Of a stretch of DNA of 14,254 nt, positions 1 to 6,539 are shown piece after piece. A model generated the notes under the pieces. It was not told the DNA's origin and ran no database searches. It saw nothing but the letters and a program-made list of their open reading frames with translations. The position numbers and the translations under genes are program-made. Where the stretch lies: positions 1 to 14,254 of the forward strand of contig JAKDIK010000029.1 of the NCBI GenBank assembly GCA_030450535.1, in the 5' to 3' direction. Within the stretch, counting starts at the first letter, position 1. Each line of letters begins with the position of its first letter. The DNA is from Propionibacteriaceae bacterium (GTDB lineage: Bacteria; Actinomycetota; Actinomycetes; Propionibacteriales; Propionibacteriaceae).

Positions 1-368
1 TGGAGGCCACCGCCTACCAGACGCGCGAGGTGCTGGACGCCATGGAGGCCGACTCCGGGGTCACGCTCGCCGAGCTCAAGGTTGACGGCGGCATGACGGC
101 CAACGACACGCTGATGCAGTTCCAGGCCGACCAGCTCGGCGTGGACGTCGTGCGGCCCGTCGTGGCCGAGACGACGGCGCTCGGCGCGGCCTACGCGGCC
201 GGTATCGCCGTCGGGTACTGGGACGGCGAGCAGGACGTCATCGACAACTGGGCCGAGGACAAGCGGTGGACGCCCGCGGGTGATTCCGAAGACCGCGACC
301 GCCTCTACCGCAACTGGAAGAAGGCCGTCACGAAGACCTTCGAGTGGGTCGACGACGACGTGAACTGA
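1..368 (+). CDS. glpK: Glycerol kinase, C-terminal part (gene runs off the left edge)
   Basis: Glycerol kinase phosphorylates glycerol to sn-glycerol 3-phosphate with ATP in the cytoplasm, the first step of glycerol use. Only the last about 121 residues are in the window; the reading frame is open from base 3. The visible part carries typical FGGY-kinase C-terminal sequence: EATAYQTREVLDAM, then LKVDGGMTANDTLMQFQAD (the DGG adenosine-binding segment) and VVRPVVAETTALGAAYAAG, which is highly typical of GlpK rather than of other sugar kinases. It ends normally, with an acidic tail FEWVDDDVN. The stop lies 3 nt from the stop of the convergent acetyltransferase gene, and I see no terminator hairpin between them. 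The upstream partners (glpF, glpD) would be outside the window. Confidence 0.96.
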   Translation, partial: EATAYQTREVLDAMEADSGVTLAELKVDGGMTANDTLMQFQADQLGVDVVRPVVAETTALGAAYAAGIAVGYWDGEQDVIDNWAEDKRWTPAGDSEDRDRLYRNWKKAVTKTFEWVDDDVN

Positions 369-371
369 GGT

Positions 372-920
372 TCACGCCAGGGCGGTGTGCATGCGGATCA
401 TCCGCACGCGGGCGGCCTCGTCGGCGGTGCCCACCGATTGGTGGGCGCCGTCGGCGGCCCAGCCGGCCGATGCGAGGAAGCTGCGCAGCGGGTCGTCGGT
501 GGAGCGCACCCACCACGTCGCGCGGGTGAAACCGTCTGCGCGCAGGGTGTCGGCGACGGCGTTGAGCAGCCGTGAGCCGTGCCCCTTTCGTTGCGCCGGG
601 GGAGCGATGATCAACGCGGCGACGAGCCCGGGGGCACCCAACGCGGCGTCGTCGGCGGCGGAGGGCCCCACGGCGGCGAAGCCGACGACGCGGCCGTCCC
701 CGATCGCCACGAGCACGCGCATGGTCGCGAGCGGTGGGCGCGCGATGGCGGTGGTCCAGGACTGCGTCATCGAGGCGAGGTCGACCGACGCCATGAGGTG
801 CTCGGCGACGTCGGGCGGAAACTGCTGATGCCAGCTGCGCCGCTGGATCGCGGCCAGGCGTTCGGCCTCCGTGGGCAACGCGAGGCGGCAGGAGTCGGGC
901 GTGCGGGAGGCGTCGGTCAC
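372..920 (-). CDS. GNAT-family N-acetyltransferase
   Basis: This 182-residue protein is a predicted acetyl-CoA-dependent acyltransferase of the GNAT superfamily; its substrate is not apparent. The GNAT core is visible: strand beta4 LVAALIIAPPAQ followed by the acetyl-CoA pyrophosphate loop QRKGHG at residues 110-115 (the Q/R-x-x-G-x-G/A motif), then helix SRLLNAVADTLRADG, and late FLASAGW, which resembles the usual beta6 region (F-Y-x-x-x-G-F). The length fits a single GNAT domain. The start is GTG at 920: it lies 6 nt after a TAGGAT -10 box with no Shine-Dalgarno sequence, so the mRNA is probably leaderless. It is transcribed away from the small exported-protein gene and converges on glpK. 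Family assignment is secure; function is unknown. Confidence 0.88.
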   Translation of the reverse strand: MTDASRTPDSCRLALPTEAERLAAIQRRSWHQQFPPDVAEHLMASVDLASMTQSWTTAIARPPLATMRVLVAIGDGRVVGFAAVGPSAADDAALGAPGLVAALIIAPPAQRKGHGSRLLNAVADTLRADGFTRATWWVRSTDDPLRSFLASAGWAADGAHQSVGTADEAARVRMIRMHTALA

Positions 921-926
921 CCCATC

Positions 927-932
927 ATCCTA
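927..932 (-). promoter_or_regulatory. -10 box of the acetyltransferase gene (leaderless)
   Basis: On the minus strand TAGGAT occupies 932-927, followed by 6 nt and the GTG start at 920. There is no purine-rich ribosome-binding site. This spacing places the transcription start at or next to the GTG. No convincing -35 box is seen. Confidence 0.55.
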
Positions 933-1023
933 GGGTTGGCTGCATGGGCCCGCTCGAACGGATACTCCACCCGCGGGTTGGGGAGGGCGAAGATCTCATC
1001 ATCACTCTCTCAAGGGAGACATC

Positions 1024-1236
1024 ATGAAGCCAACACGGAGCATCGCCTCGGTTTTCGTGGCCACCCTCGTGATCCTCACGGCCGCCGCCCCGCCCGCACA
1101 TGCCGCCGAGGGCGGCGTCCGGGGGGATCTGGTGTGGCCTGGCGTCGCCTTGGCGTCCATGTGCGCCGTCGTCGGATGGCTCGCCCACCGCGAGCCGCCC
1201 ACGGGCGAGGCGAGGGCGCGAGCGGGTGTGCCGTGA
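1024..1236 (+). CDS. Small exported or membrane-anchored protein, unknown function
   Basis: A 70-residue protein that I do not recognise. It begins with a textbook signal peptide: positively charged MKPTR, a hydrophobic core (IASVFVATLVILTAAA, about residues 7-22), and a plausible signal peptidase I site AHA|AEGG near residue 27. A second hydrophobic stretch, VWPGVALASMCAVVGWLA (about residues 37-54), could anchor it in the membrane, leaving a short arginine-containing tail. The start ATG is supported by AGGGAG at about 1013-1018. The stop TGA is directly adjacent to the stop of the convergent cytidylate-kinase-like gene; the two together read TGATCA. A real gene is likely from the ribosome-binding site and the coherent signal peptide, but a homologue search is needed to be sure it is conserved. 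Confidence 0.62.
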   Translation: MKPTRSIASVFVATLVILTAAAPPAHAAEGGVRGDLVWPGVALASMCAVVGWLAHREPPTGEARARAGVP

Positions 1237-1857
1237 TCACCCCAGCTTTGCCTTCGCGGCCGCGGCGATGACGGCCACGACGGCGTCGGTGGGCAGGGTC
1301 GCGCCGTTGATGACGAGGTCGTAATGCTCGTTGTCGCGGGGGTCGAAGCGGTGAAGCCTGCGGGCCAACCCGGCGCGGAAGTCGTCCTCGACCTTCTGGC
1401 GCCGCGCCGCGCGGTCGTGGGGGATGCCGCTCGCCCGGGCGGCGTTCTCGATGCGGGCCTCGATCGGGCCGTCCAGCTTGACGTGGAGCGTGTTGGGGCG
1501 GTGGCGCAGGACGTACTGGCCGTTGCGGCCGAGGATGACCCCGCCCTGGGCGGCGAGCCGTTCGACCTCGGCGGTGTTGTCGACCGCCTCCCTCGCGTAG
1601 CCGCTCTGGACCTCCAGGGACGCCGCCGCGGCCGCCCCGCTGGGGGCGTAGCTTGCCGGCGCGAAGTCGCGCAGGAACCGGCTGAGCGGGCCCTGGTGTT
1701 CACGCTCCTCAACGGCGCTCTCGATGGATTCCGAGGAGTACGCCTGCTGGTGGAGCGTCAGGCCCATCGCGTCGGCCAGGGCCGTGGCCACGGCGTCCAT
1801 GTTCGACCCGTAGGTCTCCCACATCGTGATGACGAGGGCTCCGTGGTCGGCATGCAT
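1237..1857 (-). CDS. Cytidylate-kinase-like family protein
   Basis: A 206-residue P-loop-type protein resembling the cytidylate kinase-like family (Cytidylate_kin2). The family layout is visible: an N-terminal strand and loop ALVITMWETYGSNMDAVATALADAMG, a helical middle, EVERLAAQGGVILGRNGQYVLRHRPNTLHVKLDGPIEARI (the nucleotide-kinase GRxG segment and following strand), and a C-terminal DDFRAGLARRLHRFDPRDNEHYDLVINGATLP, like the YDLxIN motif of CMP kinases. The N-terminal loop lacks the classical GxGGxxIA/GKS pattern, having YGSNMDAVA instead, so the catalytic activity and substrate are uncertain. Two starts are possible: GTG at 1902 (221 aa) and ATG at 1857. I prefer 1857 because AAGGAG lies at 1864-1869, 6 nt before it, and a TAAGCT -10 box abuts the GTG at 1902, which would place that GTG in the 5' leader. 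It diverges from RNase J. Confidence 0.82.
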   Translation of the reverse strand: MHADHGALVITMWETYGSNMDAVATALADAMGLTLHQQAYSSESIESAVEEREHQGPLSRFLRDFAPASYAPSGAAAAASLEVQSGYAREAVDNTAEVERLAAQGGVILGRNGQYVLRHRPNTLHVKLDGPIEARIENAARASGIPHDRAARRQKVEDDFRAGLARRLHRFDPRDNEHYDLVINGATLPTDAVVAVIAAAAKAKLG

Positions 1858-1902
1858 GCGGCTCTCCTTCGGCTGCGGTCTCCCCTGGGCGCGCTGGGGC
1901 AC

Positions 1903-1908
1903 AGCTTA
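1903..1908 (-). promoter_or_regulatory. Possible -10 box of the cytidylate-kinase-like gene
   Basis: The minus strand reads TAAGCT at 1908-1903. A transcript starting about 7 nt downstream would have a leader of about 40 nt containing AAGGAG (1869-1864) before the ATG at 1857. No clear -35 box is present; the region upstream is occupied by the GTGAGY cluster. Confidence 0.4.
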
Positions 1909-1937
1909 CGCGTGGCCGCCCGCCGAGGTGGCTCACA

Positions 1938-2007
1938 GGTGAGCCCCACTCACTGGAAACTTCGGGTGAGTAGACGGTCCCGATGTTTCCAGTGAGTGGA
2001 GCTCACC
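1938..2007. repeat. 29-bp inverted repeat upstream of RNase J
   Basis: Arms 1938-1966 and 1979-2007 are reverse complements with two mismatched positions (1945/2000 and 1961/1984), around a 12-nt centre (1967-1978). The central perfect block is CCACTCACTGGAAAC (1946-1960) against GTTTCCAGTGAGTGG (1985-1999). A smaller hairpin, CCCAC-GTGA-GTGGG (2008-2021), follows at once. It lies between the divergent cytidylate-kinase-like gene and rnj, upstream of both presumed -10 boxes, so it is more likely a DNA-binding site, mobile palindrome or terminator-like element than an rnj leader structure. Confidence 0.85.
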
Positions 2008-2078
2008 CCCACGTGAGTGGGCTTGAGCCGGAGCGCCCCGGGTGGTGGGGGTGCGACCGGCGCGGGATCGCCTCCCGC

Positions 2079-2084
2079 TAAGGT
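2079..2084 (+). promoter_or_regulatory. -10 box of rnj (leaderless)
   Basis: TAAGGT at 2079-2084 is followed by 6 nt and the GTG start at 2091. AGGTGAG could also serve as a weak ribosome-binding site, so leaderless and leadered transcription cannot be separated here. The same arrangement occurs before smc. Confidence 0.5.
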
Positions 2085-2090
2085 GAGCGA

Positions 2091-3773
2091 GTGAGAGAAG
2101 CACTCAAGACGCCCCCCAGGCTCCAGCGCGATACCTTGCGGATCATCCCGCTGGGCGGGCTCGGTGACGTGGGCCGCAACATGGCCTCCTTCGAGGTCAA
2201 CGGCGAGATCCTGCTCGTCGACTGCGGCGTCCTGTTCCCCGACGAGAACCATCCCGGCGTCGACCTGATCCTGCCGGCGCTGCACCTGCTGGCCGACCGC
2301 ATGGACGACGTGGTGGGTCTCGTGCTCACCCACGGCCACGAGGACCACATCGGCGCCGTGCCCTACCTGCTGCGCCGACGTCCCGACATTCCCGTCTACG
2401 GCTCCAAACTGACGCTCGCCCTCGTCCGCGAGAAGCTGAAGGAGCACCGCATCCGTGGCTTCGACCTGCGCGAGATGACGGCCGGGTCGACGACCACGGC
2501 AGGCGGCTTCGACCTGGAGTTCCTGGCCGTCAACCACTCCATCCCGGACGCGCTGGCCGTGCACATCACCACCGTGGCCGGCAACGTGCTGCACACCGGC
2601 GACTTCAAGATGGACCAACTGCCGCTGGACGGACGCCTCACCGACCTGCGCGGCTTCGCGCGCATCGGCACCGCGGGCCTGGACCTGTTCATGGTGGATT
2701 CCACGAACGCCGAGACGCCCGGCTTCACGACGCTGGAGAAGGACATCCAGCCCGCCATGGAGCGCGTGTTCTCCCACGCGACCGGACGCCTCATCGTCGC
2801 CTGCTTCGCCAGCCACGTGCACCGCGTCCAGCAGGTGATGGACCAGGCCGTCCGACACGGTCGCAAGGTCTGCTACGTGGGGCGCTCCATGGTCAAGAAC
2901 ATGACGATCGCGGCCCAACTCGGCTACCTCAACGTGCCCGGCAACACGCTCATCGCGCTCGACGAGCTCGAGAAGTACCCCGAGGACAAGGTGGTCATCA
3001 TCTCCACGGGCTCGCAGGGCGAGCCACTCAGCGCGCTGTCGCGCATCGCGAACCACGAGCACCCGGTCATCACGGCGGGGGAGGGCGACGTGGTGCTGCT
3101 GGCCAGCTCGCTGATCCCGGGCAATGAGAACTCGGTGTATCGGGTCATCAACGGGCTGGTGAAGAACGGCGTCCAGGTGATCCACAAGGGCAACGCGCTC
3201 GTGCACGTCTCGGGGCACGCGAGCTCTGGCGAACTCCTCTACTGCTACAACCTCGTGCAGCCGCGCAACGTGATGCCGGTGCACGGCGAGGTGCGACACC
3301 TCGTCGCCAACGGCGACCTGGCCGTGGCGACGGGCGTTCCGCGCGAGAACACCATCGTGGTCGAGGACGGCGCCGTCGTGGACCTGCGCGGCGGGCGCGC
3401 CCGGGTCGTCGGCAAGCTGGAGTCGGGCTACGTCTTCGTCGACGGCACGACCGTGGACGCCGTGGGCGACTCGCAGTTGGACGACCGTCGCGTGCTGGGC
3501 GAGGAGGGCTTCATCTCAGCGATCGCCGTGGTCAACCTTCACTCCGGCGAACTCGTGGAGGGCCCGATCGTCACCGCCCGCGGCTTCGTGGACGGCCAAG
3601 GGCTGTTCGACGAGATCTCCACCGAGGTCGCCCGCGCCCTGCGGGACGCGCTCGCCGAGGGCGCCGACGACACCCATCAGCTGCAACAGGTCATGCGCCG
3701 GCGGATCGGCCGCTGGGTGAGCCGGACCTATCGCGCCCGGCCCATGATCGTTCCCGTGGTGTTGTCGACCTGA
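2091..3773 (+). CDS. rnj: Ribonuclease J
   Basis: RNase J is a zinc-dependent beta-CASP metallo-beta-lactamase nuclease with 5'-3' exonuclease and endonuclease activity in mRNA decay and rRNA maturation. The 560-residue length is typical. Metallo-beta-lactamase motifs are all present: motif I VDCG at 43-46, the zinc-binding HGHEDH at 81-86, H149 in AVNHSIPDA, and HTGDFK at 168-173. The beta-CASP region follows (VDSTNAETPG; IVACFASHVHRVQQV), then SGHAS at 374-378 and MPVHGEVRHL with H398 as the last metal ligand, and a C-terminal domain after about residue 460. The N-terminal leader before LRIIPLGGLGDVGRNM is short, as in actinobacterial RNase J. The GTG at 2091 is chosen because a TAAGGT box lies just before it. 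It stands alone, with an unusual palindrome-rich region upstream and the rpmB promoter downstream. Confidence 0.97.
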   Translation: MREALKTPPRLQRDTLRIIPLGGLGDVGRNMASFEVNGEILLVDCGVLFPDENHPGVDLILPALHLLADRMDDVVGLVLTHGHEDHIGAVPYLLRRRPDIPVYGSKLTLALVREKLKEHRIRGFDLREMTAGSTTTAGGFDLEFLAVNHSIPDALAVHITTVAGNVLHTGDFKMDQLPLDGRLTDLRGFARIGTAGLDLFMVDSTNAETPGFTTLEKDIQPAMERVFSHATGRLIVACFASHVHRVQQVMDQAVRHGRKVCYVGRSMVKNMTIAAQLGYLNVPGNTLIALDELEKYPEDKVVIISTGSQGEPLSALSRIANHEHPVITAGEGDVVLLASSLIPGNENSVYRVINGLVKNGVQVIHKGNALVHVSGHASSGELLYCYNLVQPRNVMPVHGEVRHLVANGDLAVATGVPRENTIVVEDGAVVDLRGGRARVVGKLESGYVFVDGTTVDAVGDSQLDDRRVLGEEGFISAIAVVNLHSGELVEGPIVTARGFVDGQGLFDEISTEVARALRDALAEGADDTHQLQQVMRRRIGRWVSRTYRARPMIVPVVLST

Positions 3774-3792
3774 GCCGCAGGCAGGGCGCGAT

Positions 3793-3821
3793 TTTCCCTG
3801 ACCGGAGCGCTCGGCTATCAT
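3793..3821 (+). promoter_or_regulatory. Putative rpmB promoter
   Basis: TATCAT at 3816-3821 is a good -10 box; 17 nt upstream is TTTCCC (3793-3798), a poor -35. The -10 lies inside an inverted repeat, CCTGACC (3797-3803) against GGTCAGG (3822-3828), which could be an operator. The leader to the ATG at 3892 would be about 63 nt. Confidence 0.45.
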
Positions 3822-3891
3822 GGTCAGGTTCCGTTTTCCGACGGGTTCGAGGCGCGCCCGGCGCCTGCCCGCAATTGCAAGGAGATCAGCC

Positions 3892-4077
3892 ATGGCCGCC
3901 GTGTGCGACGTCTGCGCCAAGAAGCCGACCTTCGGCCACAACGTGCCCTGGTCGAAGAAGAAGACCAACCGCCGTTGGAGCCCGAACATCCAGAGCGTGC
4001 GCGCCGTCGTGAACGGTGGCACCAAGCGGCTGAACGTGTGCACCTCGTGCATCAAGGCCGGCAAGGTCGCGCGCTGA
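3892..4077 (+). CDS. rpmB: 50S ribosomal protein L28, zinc-binding (C+) form
   Basis: L28 is a small protein of the large ribosomal subunit. The 61-residue sequence has the family pattern: MAAVCDVCAKKPTFGHNV, then SKKKTNRRWSPNIQSVR and the C-terminal LNVCTSCIKAGKV. Four cysteines in two CxxC pairs (C5/C8 and C50/C53) form a zinc ribbon, so this is the C+ type; many actinobacteria also carry a cysteine-free paralogue under Zur control, which would lie elsewhere. The ATG at 3892 is preceded by AAGGAG at 3879-3884. An open frame extends upstream to 3820, but it has no ribosome-binding site and does not match L28. It has its own promoter and is closed by a strong terminator, so it appears monocistronic, between rnj and recG. 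Confidence 0.97.
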   Translation: MAAVCDVCAKKPTFGHNVPWSKKKTNRRWSPNIQSVRAVVNGGTKRLNVCTSCIKAGKVAR

Positions 4078-4092
4078 TTCCAGCGCACCAGC

Positions 4093-4117
4093 AGGGGCCC
4101 GCTCCGGCGGGCCTTTT
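4093..4117 (+). terminator. Intrinsic terminator of rpmB
   Basis: The stem GGCCCGC (4096-4102) and GCGGGCC (4107-4113), with loop TCCG, is followed directly by TTTT (4114-4117); G-T and A-T pairs extend the stem by up to three. It lies 15 nt after the rpmB stop and is the only hairpin in the window with a clear T-run. Confidence 0.85.
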
Positions 4118-4202
4118 GCATGCGCGCGCCCAGCCGTCTGACCTGCGGGCCGCAGACGGATCCGCCCGGGTGAACCCTCGGCGGAGTGTCAGAGCGTCCC
4201 TT

Positions 4203-4208
4203 TAGGAT
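4203..4208 (+). promoter_or_regulatory. -10 box of recG (leaderless)
   Basis: TAGGAT at 4203-4208 is followed by 7 nt and an in-frame GTG at 4216. No Shine-Dalgarno sequence precedes that GTG. This spacing supports transcription starting at the GTG and argues for it against the earlier in-frame GTG at 4186, which lies upstream of the -10 box. Confidence 0.55.
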
Positions 4209-4215
4209 CAATCCC

Positions 4216-6420
4216 GTGGAACCACTCAGCGGCTGGCGCACCCCGGCGTTCGCGGAGCTGAACGCGCCCGTGGCTTCCGTGCTGGGCGAGCGGACGGCCA
4301 AGGAGTTCGCGGCCCTGCGTGTCGAGACGGTCGGCGACCTGCTGCGCCACCTGCCCCGCCACTACCTCAGCGGCACCGAGCTGACCGACCTGGCCACTCT
4401 CGAGGAGGGTGAGCACGTGGCCGTGATGGCGCGGGTCGAATCCAGCGACATCAAGCGAAACATGTCCGCGCCGGGTGGACGCCGACGCAGCACCGCGCGG
4501 CTGGAGGTCGTCCTCACCGACGGCAAGGGGCGCCTGCGCGTCACGTTCTTCGGCAACGACCACCTCGCGGGGTGGTGGCAGGCCCAGTTGAGGATGGGCG
4601 TCCGGGGCATCTTCGTGGGCAAGGTGGGCAGCTTTCAAAACCACCCCCAGATGACGCATCCGGCGTTCGTGATGCTCGATGCGGCCGGCAAGGTGGTGGG
4701 GAAATCCGAGGAGAAGGAACGCATCGCTGAGCTGTCGCGCTCGGGCATCGTGGGGCTCTACCCCGCGACGGCCAAGCTGCCGACGTGGAAGATCGCGGAG
4801 TGCATCCGGTTCGCCCTGGCGACACTCGGCGCCACGGACGACCCGTGGCCGGACTGGGTGCGCGAGCAGTCGGGGATCTGCGGCCACGTGGACGCCTTCT
4901 CCCTCGTTCATCGGCCCGGCACGCTGGGCGAGGTGGAGACCGGACGCCGCCGCCTGCTGTTCGACGAGGCGTTCGCCACCCAGCTCACGATGGCGTACCG
5001 GCGCGCAGAGAACGCCCGGCAGTCGGCGGGGCCGCGCCCGCGGCGTCCGGACGGCCTGCTGGACGCGTTCGACGCCCGGCTGCCCTTCGCCCTCACCCCG
5101 GGGCAGGTGGAGGTCGGCGCCGAGATCTTTGCCGACCTTGCCCGCCACGCGCCCATGCAGCGGCTGTTGCAGGGCGAGGTTGGCTCCGGCAAGACCCTCG
5201 TGGCCCTGCGGGCCATGCTCACGGTCGTGGACGCCGGCGCCCAGGCCGTCCTGCTGGCGCCGACCGAGGTGCTCGCCCAACAGCACTACGGCACGATCGC
5301 CGGCATGCTGGGTGATCTGGGCGCCGGCCGCGTCCTGGGGGCGCCGGACTGCGCGACGGACGTCGTGCTGCTCACCGGTTCGAGCTCGTCGGCGCAGCGC
5401 AAGGCGGCGCTGCTGAAGATCGCCTCGGGCGAGGCGGGCATCGTCGTGGGAACGCACGCGCTGCTGGCCGATCAGGTCTCCTTCGCCGAATTGGGGCTCG
5501 TGGTGGTGGACGAGCAGCACCGGTTCGGGGTGGAGCAGAGGGCGCGGCTGACCGACCGGTCGGCGTCCAAGCCGCACGTGCTGGTGCTCACGGCGACGCC
5601 GATCCCGCGGTCCGTGGCGATGACGGTGTTCGGCGACTTGGAGGTGTCGACGCTCACCGAGCTACCCGGCGGACGCTCGGACGTGGCGACGACGGTGGTG
5701 AACGCCGCGTTGCGTCCGGCCTGGGTGGAGCGGGCGTGGGAGCGCGTCGACGAGGAGGTGGCCCAGGGGCGGCAGGTCTTCGTCGTGGCCCCGCGGATCG
5801 GCGCCGACGGCAGCGATGGGGGAGTCATGTGGCTCGCCGAGCTGCTGGCCGACGGGCCGCTGCGGAACCGGCGGCTCGCCGTGCTGCACGGTCAACTCGC
5901 GGCCGACGCCAAGGAGGCGACCATGGCGGCGTTCGCGGCGGGAGAGGTGGACGTGCTGATCTCGACGACGATCATCGAGGTCGGCGTCGACGTGCCCAAC
6001 GCGTCCATGATGGTGATCTGGGACGCCGACCGATTTGGCATCAGCCAGCTCCACCAGCTCCGCGGCCGGATCGGACGCGGCGAGCACCCGGGCGTATGCC
6101 TGCTGATCAGCCGGATCGACCCCGCCTCGGACGCGTGGGTGCGGCTGGAATCCGTGGCGGCGACCCGGGACGGTTTCGCGTTGGCCGAGTTGGACCTGGT
6201 GCAGCGTCGTGAGGGTGACGTGCTGGGCGCGACTCAGTCGGGAGGCCGGTCGGCCCTGCGGCTGTTGCGGGTGCTCGATCACGCCGACGTCATCTCGGCG
6301 GCCCGGCAGGTGGCCGAGGAGGCGGTGGTGCGCGATCCCGAGTGCACGACGCCCGGCTTCGCCGACGCCGTGGCGCAGACGAACCTGTTGGCCGGCGGGG
6401 AGTGGATCGAGCGATCGTGA
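4216..6420 (+). CDS. recG: ATP-dependent DNA helicase RecG
   Basis: RecG is a superfamily 2 double-stranded DNA translocase that regresses stalled replication forks and processes Holliday junctions. The 734-residue protein has the expected order: an N-terminal wedge/OB domain (about 1-260, including RVETVGDLLRHLPRHY), then the helicase core with Walker A GEVGSGKT at 320-327, the DEQH box at 432-435 (the RecG form of motif II), TATPIPRS (motif III), and motifs IV-VI in VLHGQL, STTIIEVGVDVPNA and HQLRGRIGRG. The C-terminal part carries the TRG-like region ELDLVQRREGDVLGATQSG, near the usual DL..RG.G..LG.xQSG pattern, with RR in place of RG. An in-frame GTG at 4186 would add 10 residues, but 4216 fits the leaderless promoter better. 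It is separated from rpmB by a terminator. Confidence 0.96.
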   Translation: MEPLSGWRTPAFAELNAPVASVLGERTAKEFAALRVETVGDLLRHLPRHYLSGTELTDLATLEEGEHVAVMARVESSDIKRNMSAPGGRRRSTARLEVVLTDGKGRLRVTFFGNDHLAGWWQAQLRMGVRGIFVGKVGSFQNHPQMTHPAFVMLDAAGKVVGKSEEKERIAELSRSGIVGLYPATAKLPTWKIAECIRFALATLGATDDPWPDWVREQSGICGHVDAFSLVHRPGTLGEVETGRRRLLFDEAFATQLTMAYRRAENARQSAGPRPRRPDGLLDAFDARLPFALTPGQVEVGAEIFADLARHAPMQRLLQGEVGSGKTLVALRAMLTVVDAGAQAVLLAPTEVLAQQHYGTIAGMLGDLGAGRVLGAPDCATDVVLLTGSSSSAQRKAALLKIASGEAGIVVGTHALLADQVSFAELGLVVVDEQHRFGVEQRARLTDRSASKPHVLVLTATPIPRSVAMTVFGDLEVSTLTELPGGRSDVATTVVNAALRPAWVERAWERVDEEVAQGRQVFVVAPRIGADGSDGGVMWLAELLADGPLRNRRLAVLHGQLAADAKEATMAAFAAGEVDVLISTTIIEVGVDVPNASMMVIWDADRFGISQLHQLRGRIGRGEHPGVCLLISRIDPASDAWVRLESVAATRDGFALAELDLVQRREGDVLGATQSGGRSALRLLRVLDHADVISAARQVAEEAVVRDPECTTPGFADAVAQTNLLAGGEWIERS

Positions 6421-6449
6421 TCGGCCGATCGGCGGGTGGGGCGCGTCCC

Positions 6450-6493
6450 CACCCGAGGATTGGGGTCGATACACCAACCCCGATCCTCGGGTG
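6450..6493. terminator. Likely bidirectional terminator between recG and the PPOX-family gene
   Basis: Arms CACCCGAGGATTGGGGT (6450-6466) and ACCCCGATCCTCGGGTG (6477-6493) pair over 17 positions with one mismatch, which is a G-U wobble in RNA on one strand, around a 10-nt loop. It sits about 30 nt after the recG stop and 46 nt beyond the stop of the convergent gene. There is no T-run on either side, as is common in high-GC actinobacteria. A perfect 12-bp palindrome GATCGGCCGATC (6419-6430) overlaps the recG stop just before it. Confidence 0.65.
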
Positions 6494-6539
6494 AACCGGC
6501 ATCCGGGGTGAGGGCGGTGTGGGCGGCGAGACGCCGGGG

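Larger units (their letters stand above)
1931..2088. promoter_or_regulatory. Cluster of eight GTGAGY hexamers in the divergent promoter region
   Basis: The hexamer GTGAGY (or its complement RCTCAC) occurs at 1931-1936 (-), 1939-1944 (+), 1948-1953 (-), 1966-1971 (+), 1992-1997 (+), 2001-2006 (-), 2013-2018 (+) and 2083-2088 (+). The first two form GCTCAC-AG-GTGAGC; the third and fifth lie in the arms of the large inverted repeat. Such density between two divergent genes suggests a multi-site operator, but no regulator is identified. Confidence 0.45.

Noticed and set aside
579..1271. A 230-residue plus-strand frame
   Set aside because: It runs opposite the GNAT gene and through the small exported-protein gene in another frame; its Gly/Arg-rich translation is a shadow.
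1950..3299. A 449-residue open frame on the minus strand
   Set aside because: It lies opposite RNase J; its His/Val/Asp-rich translation is a codon-bias shadow in GC-rich DNA and matches no family.
4186..4215. Earlier GTG start for recG
   Set aside because: It precedes the TAGGAT -10 box and adds residues without likeness to RecG; the GTG at 4216 fits better.
4189..5577. A 462-residue open frame on the minus strand
   Set aside because: It is the antisense shadow of recG, low in complexity and without a ribosome-binding site or promoter.
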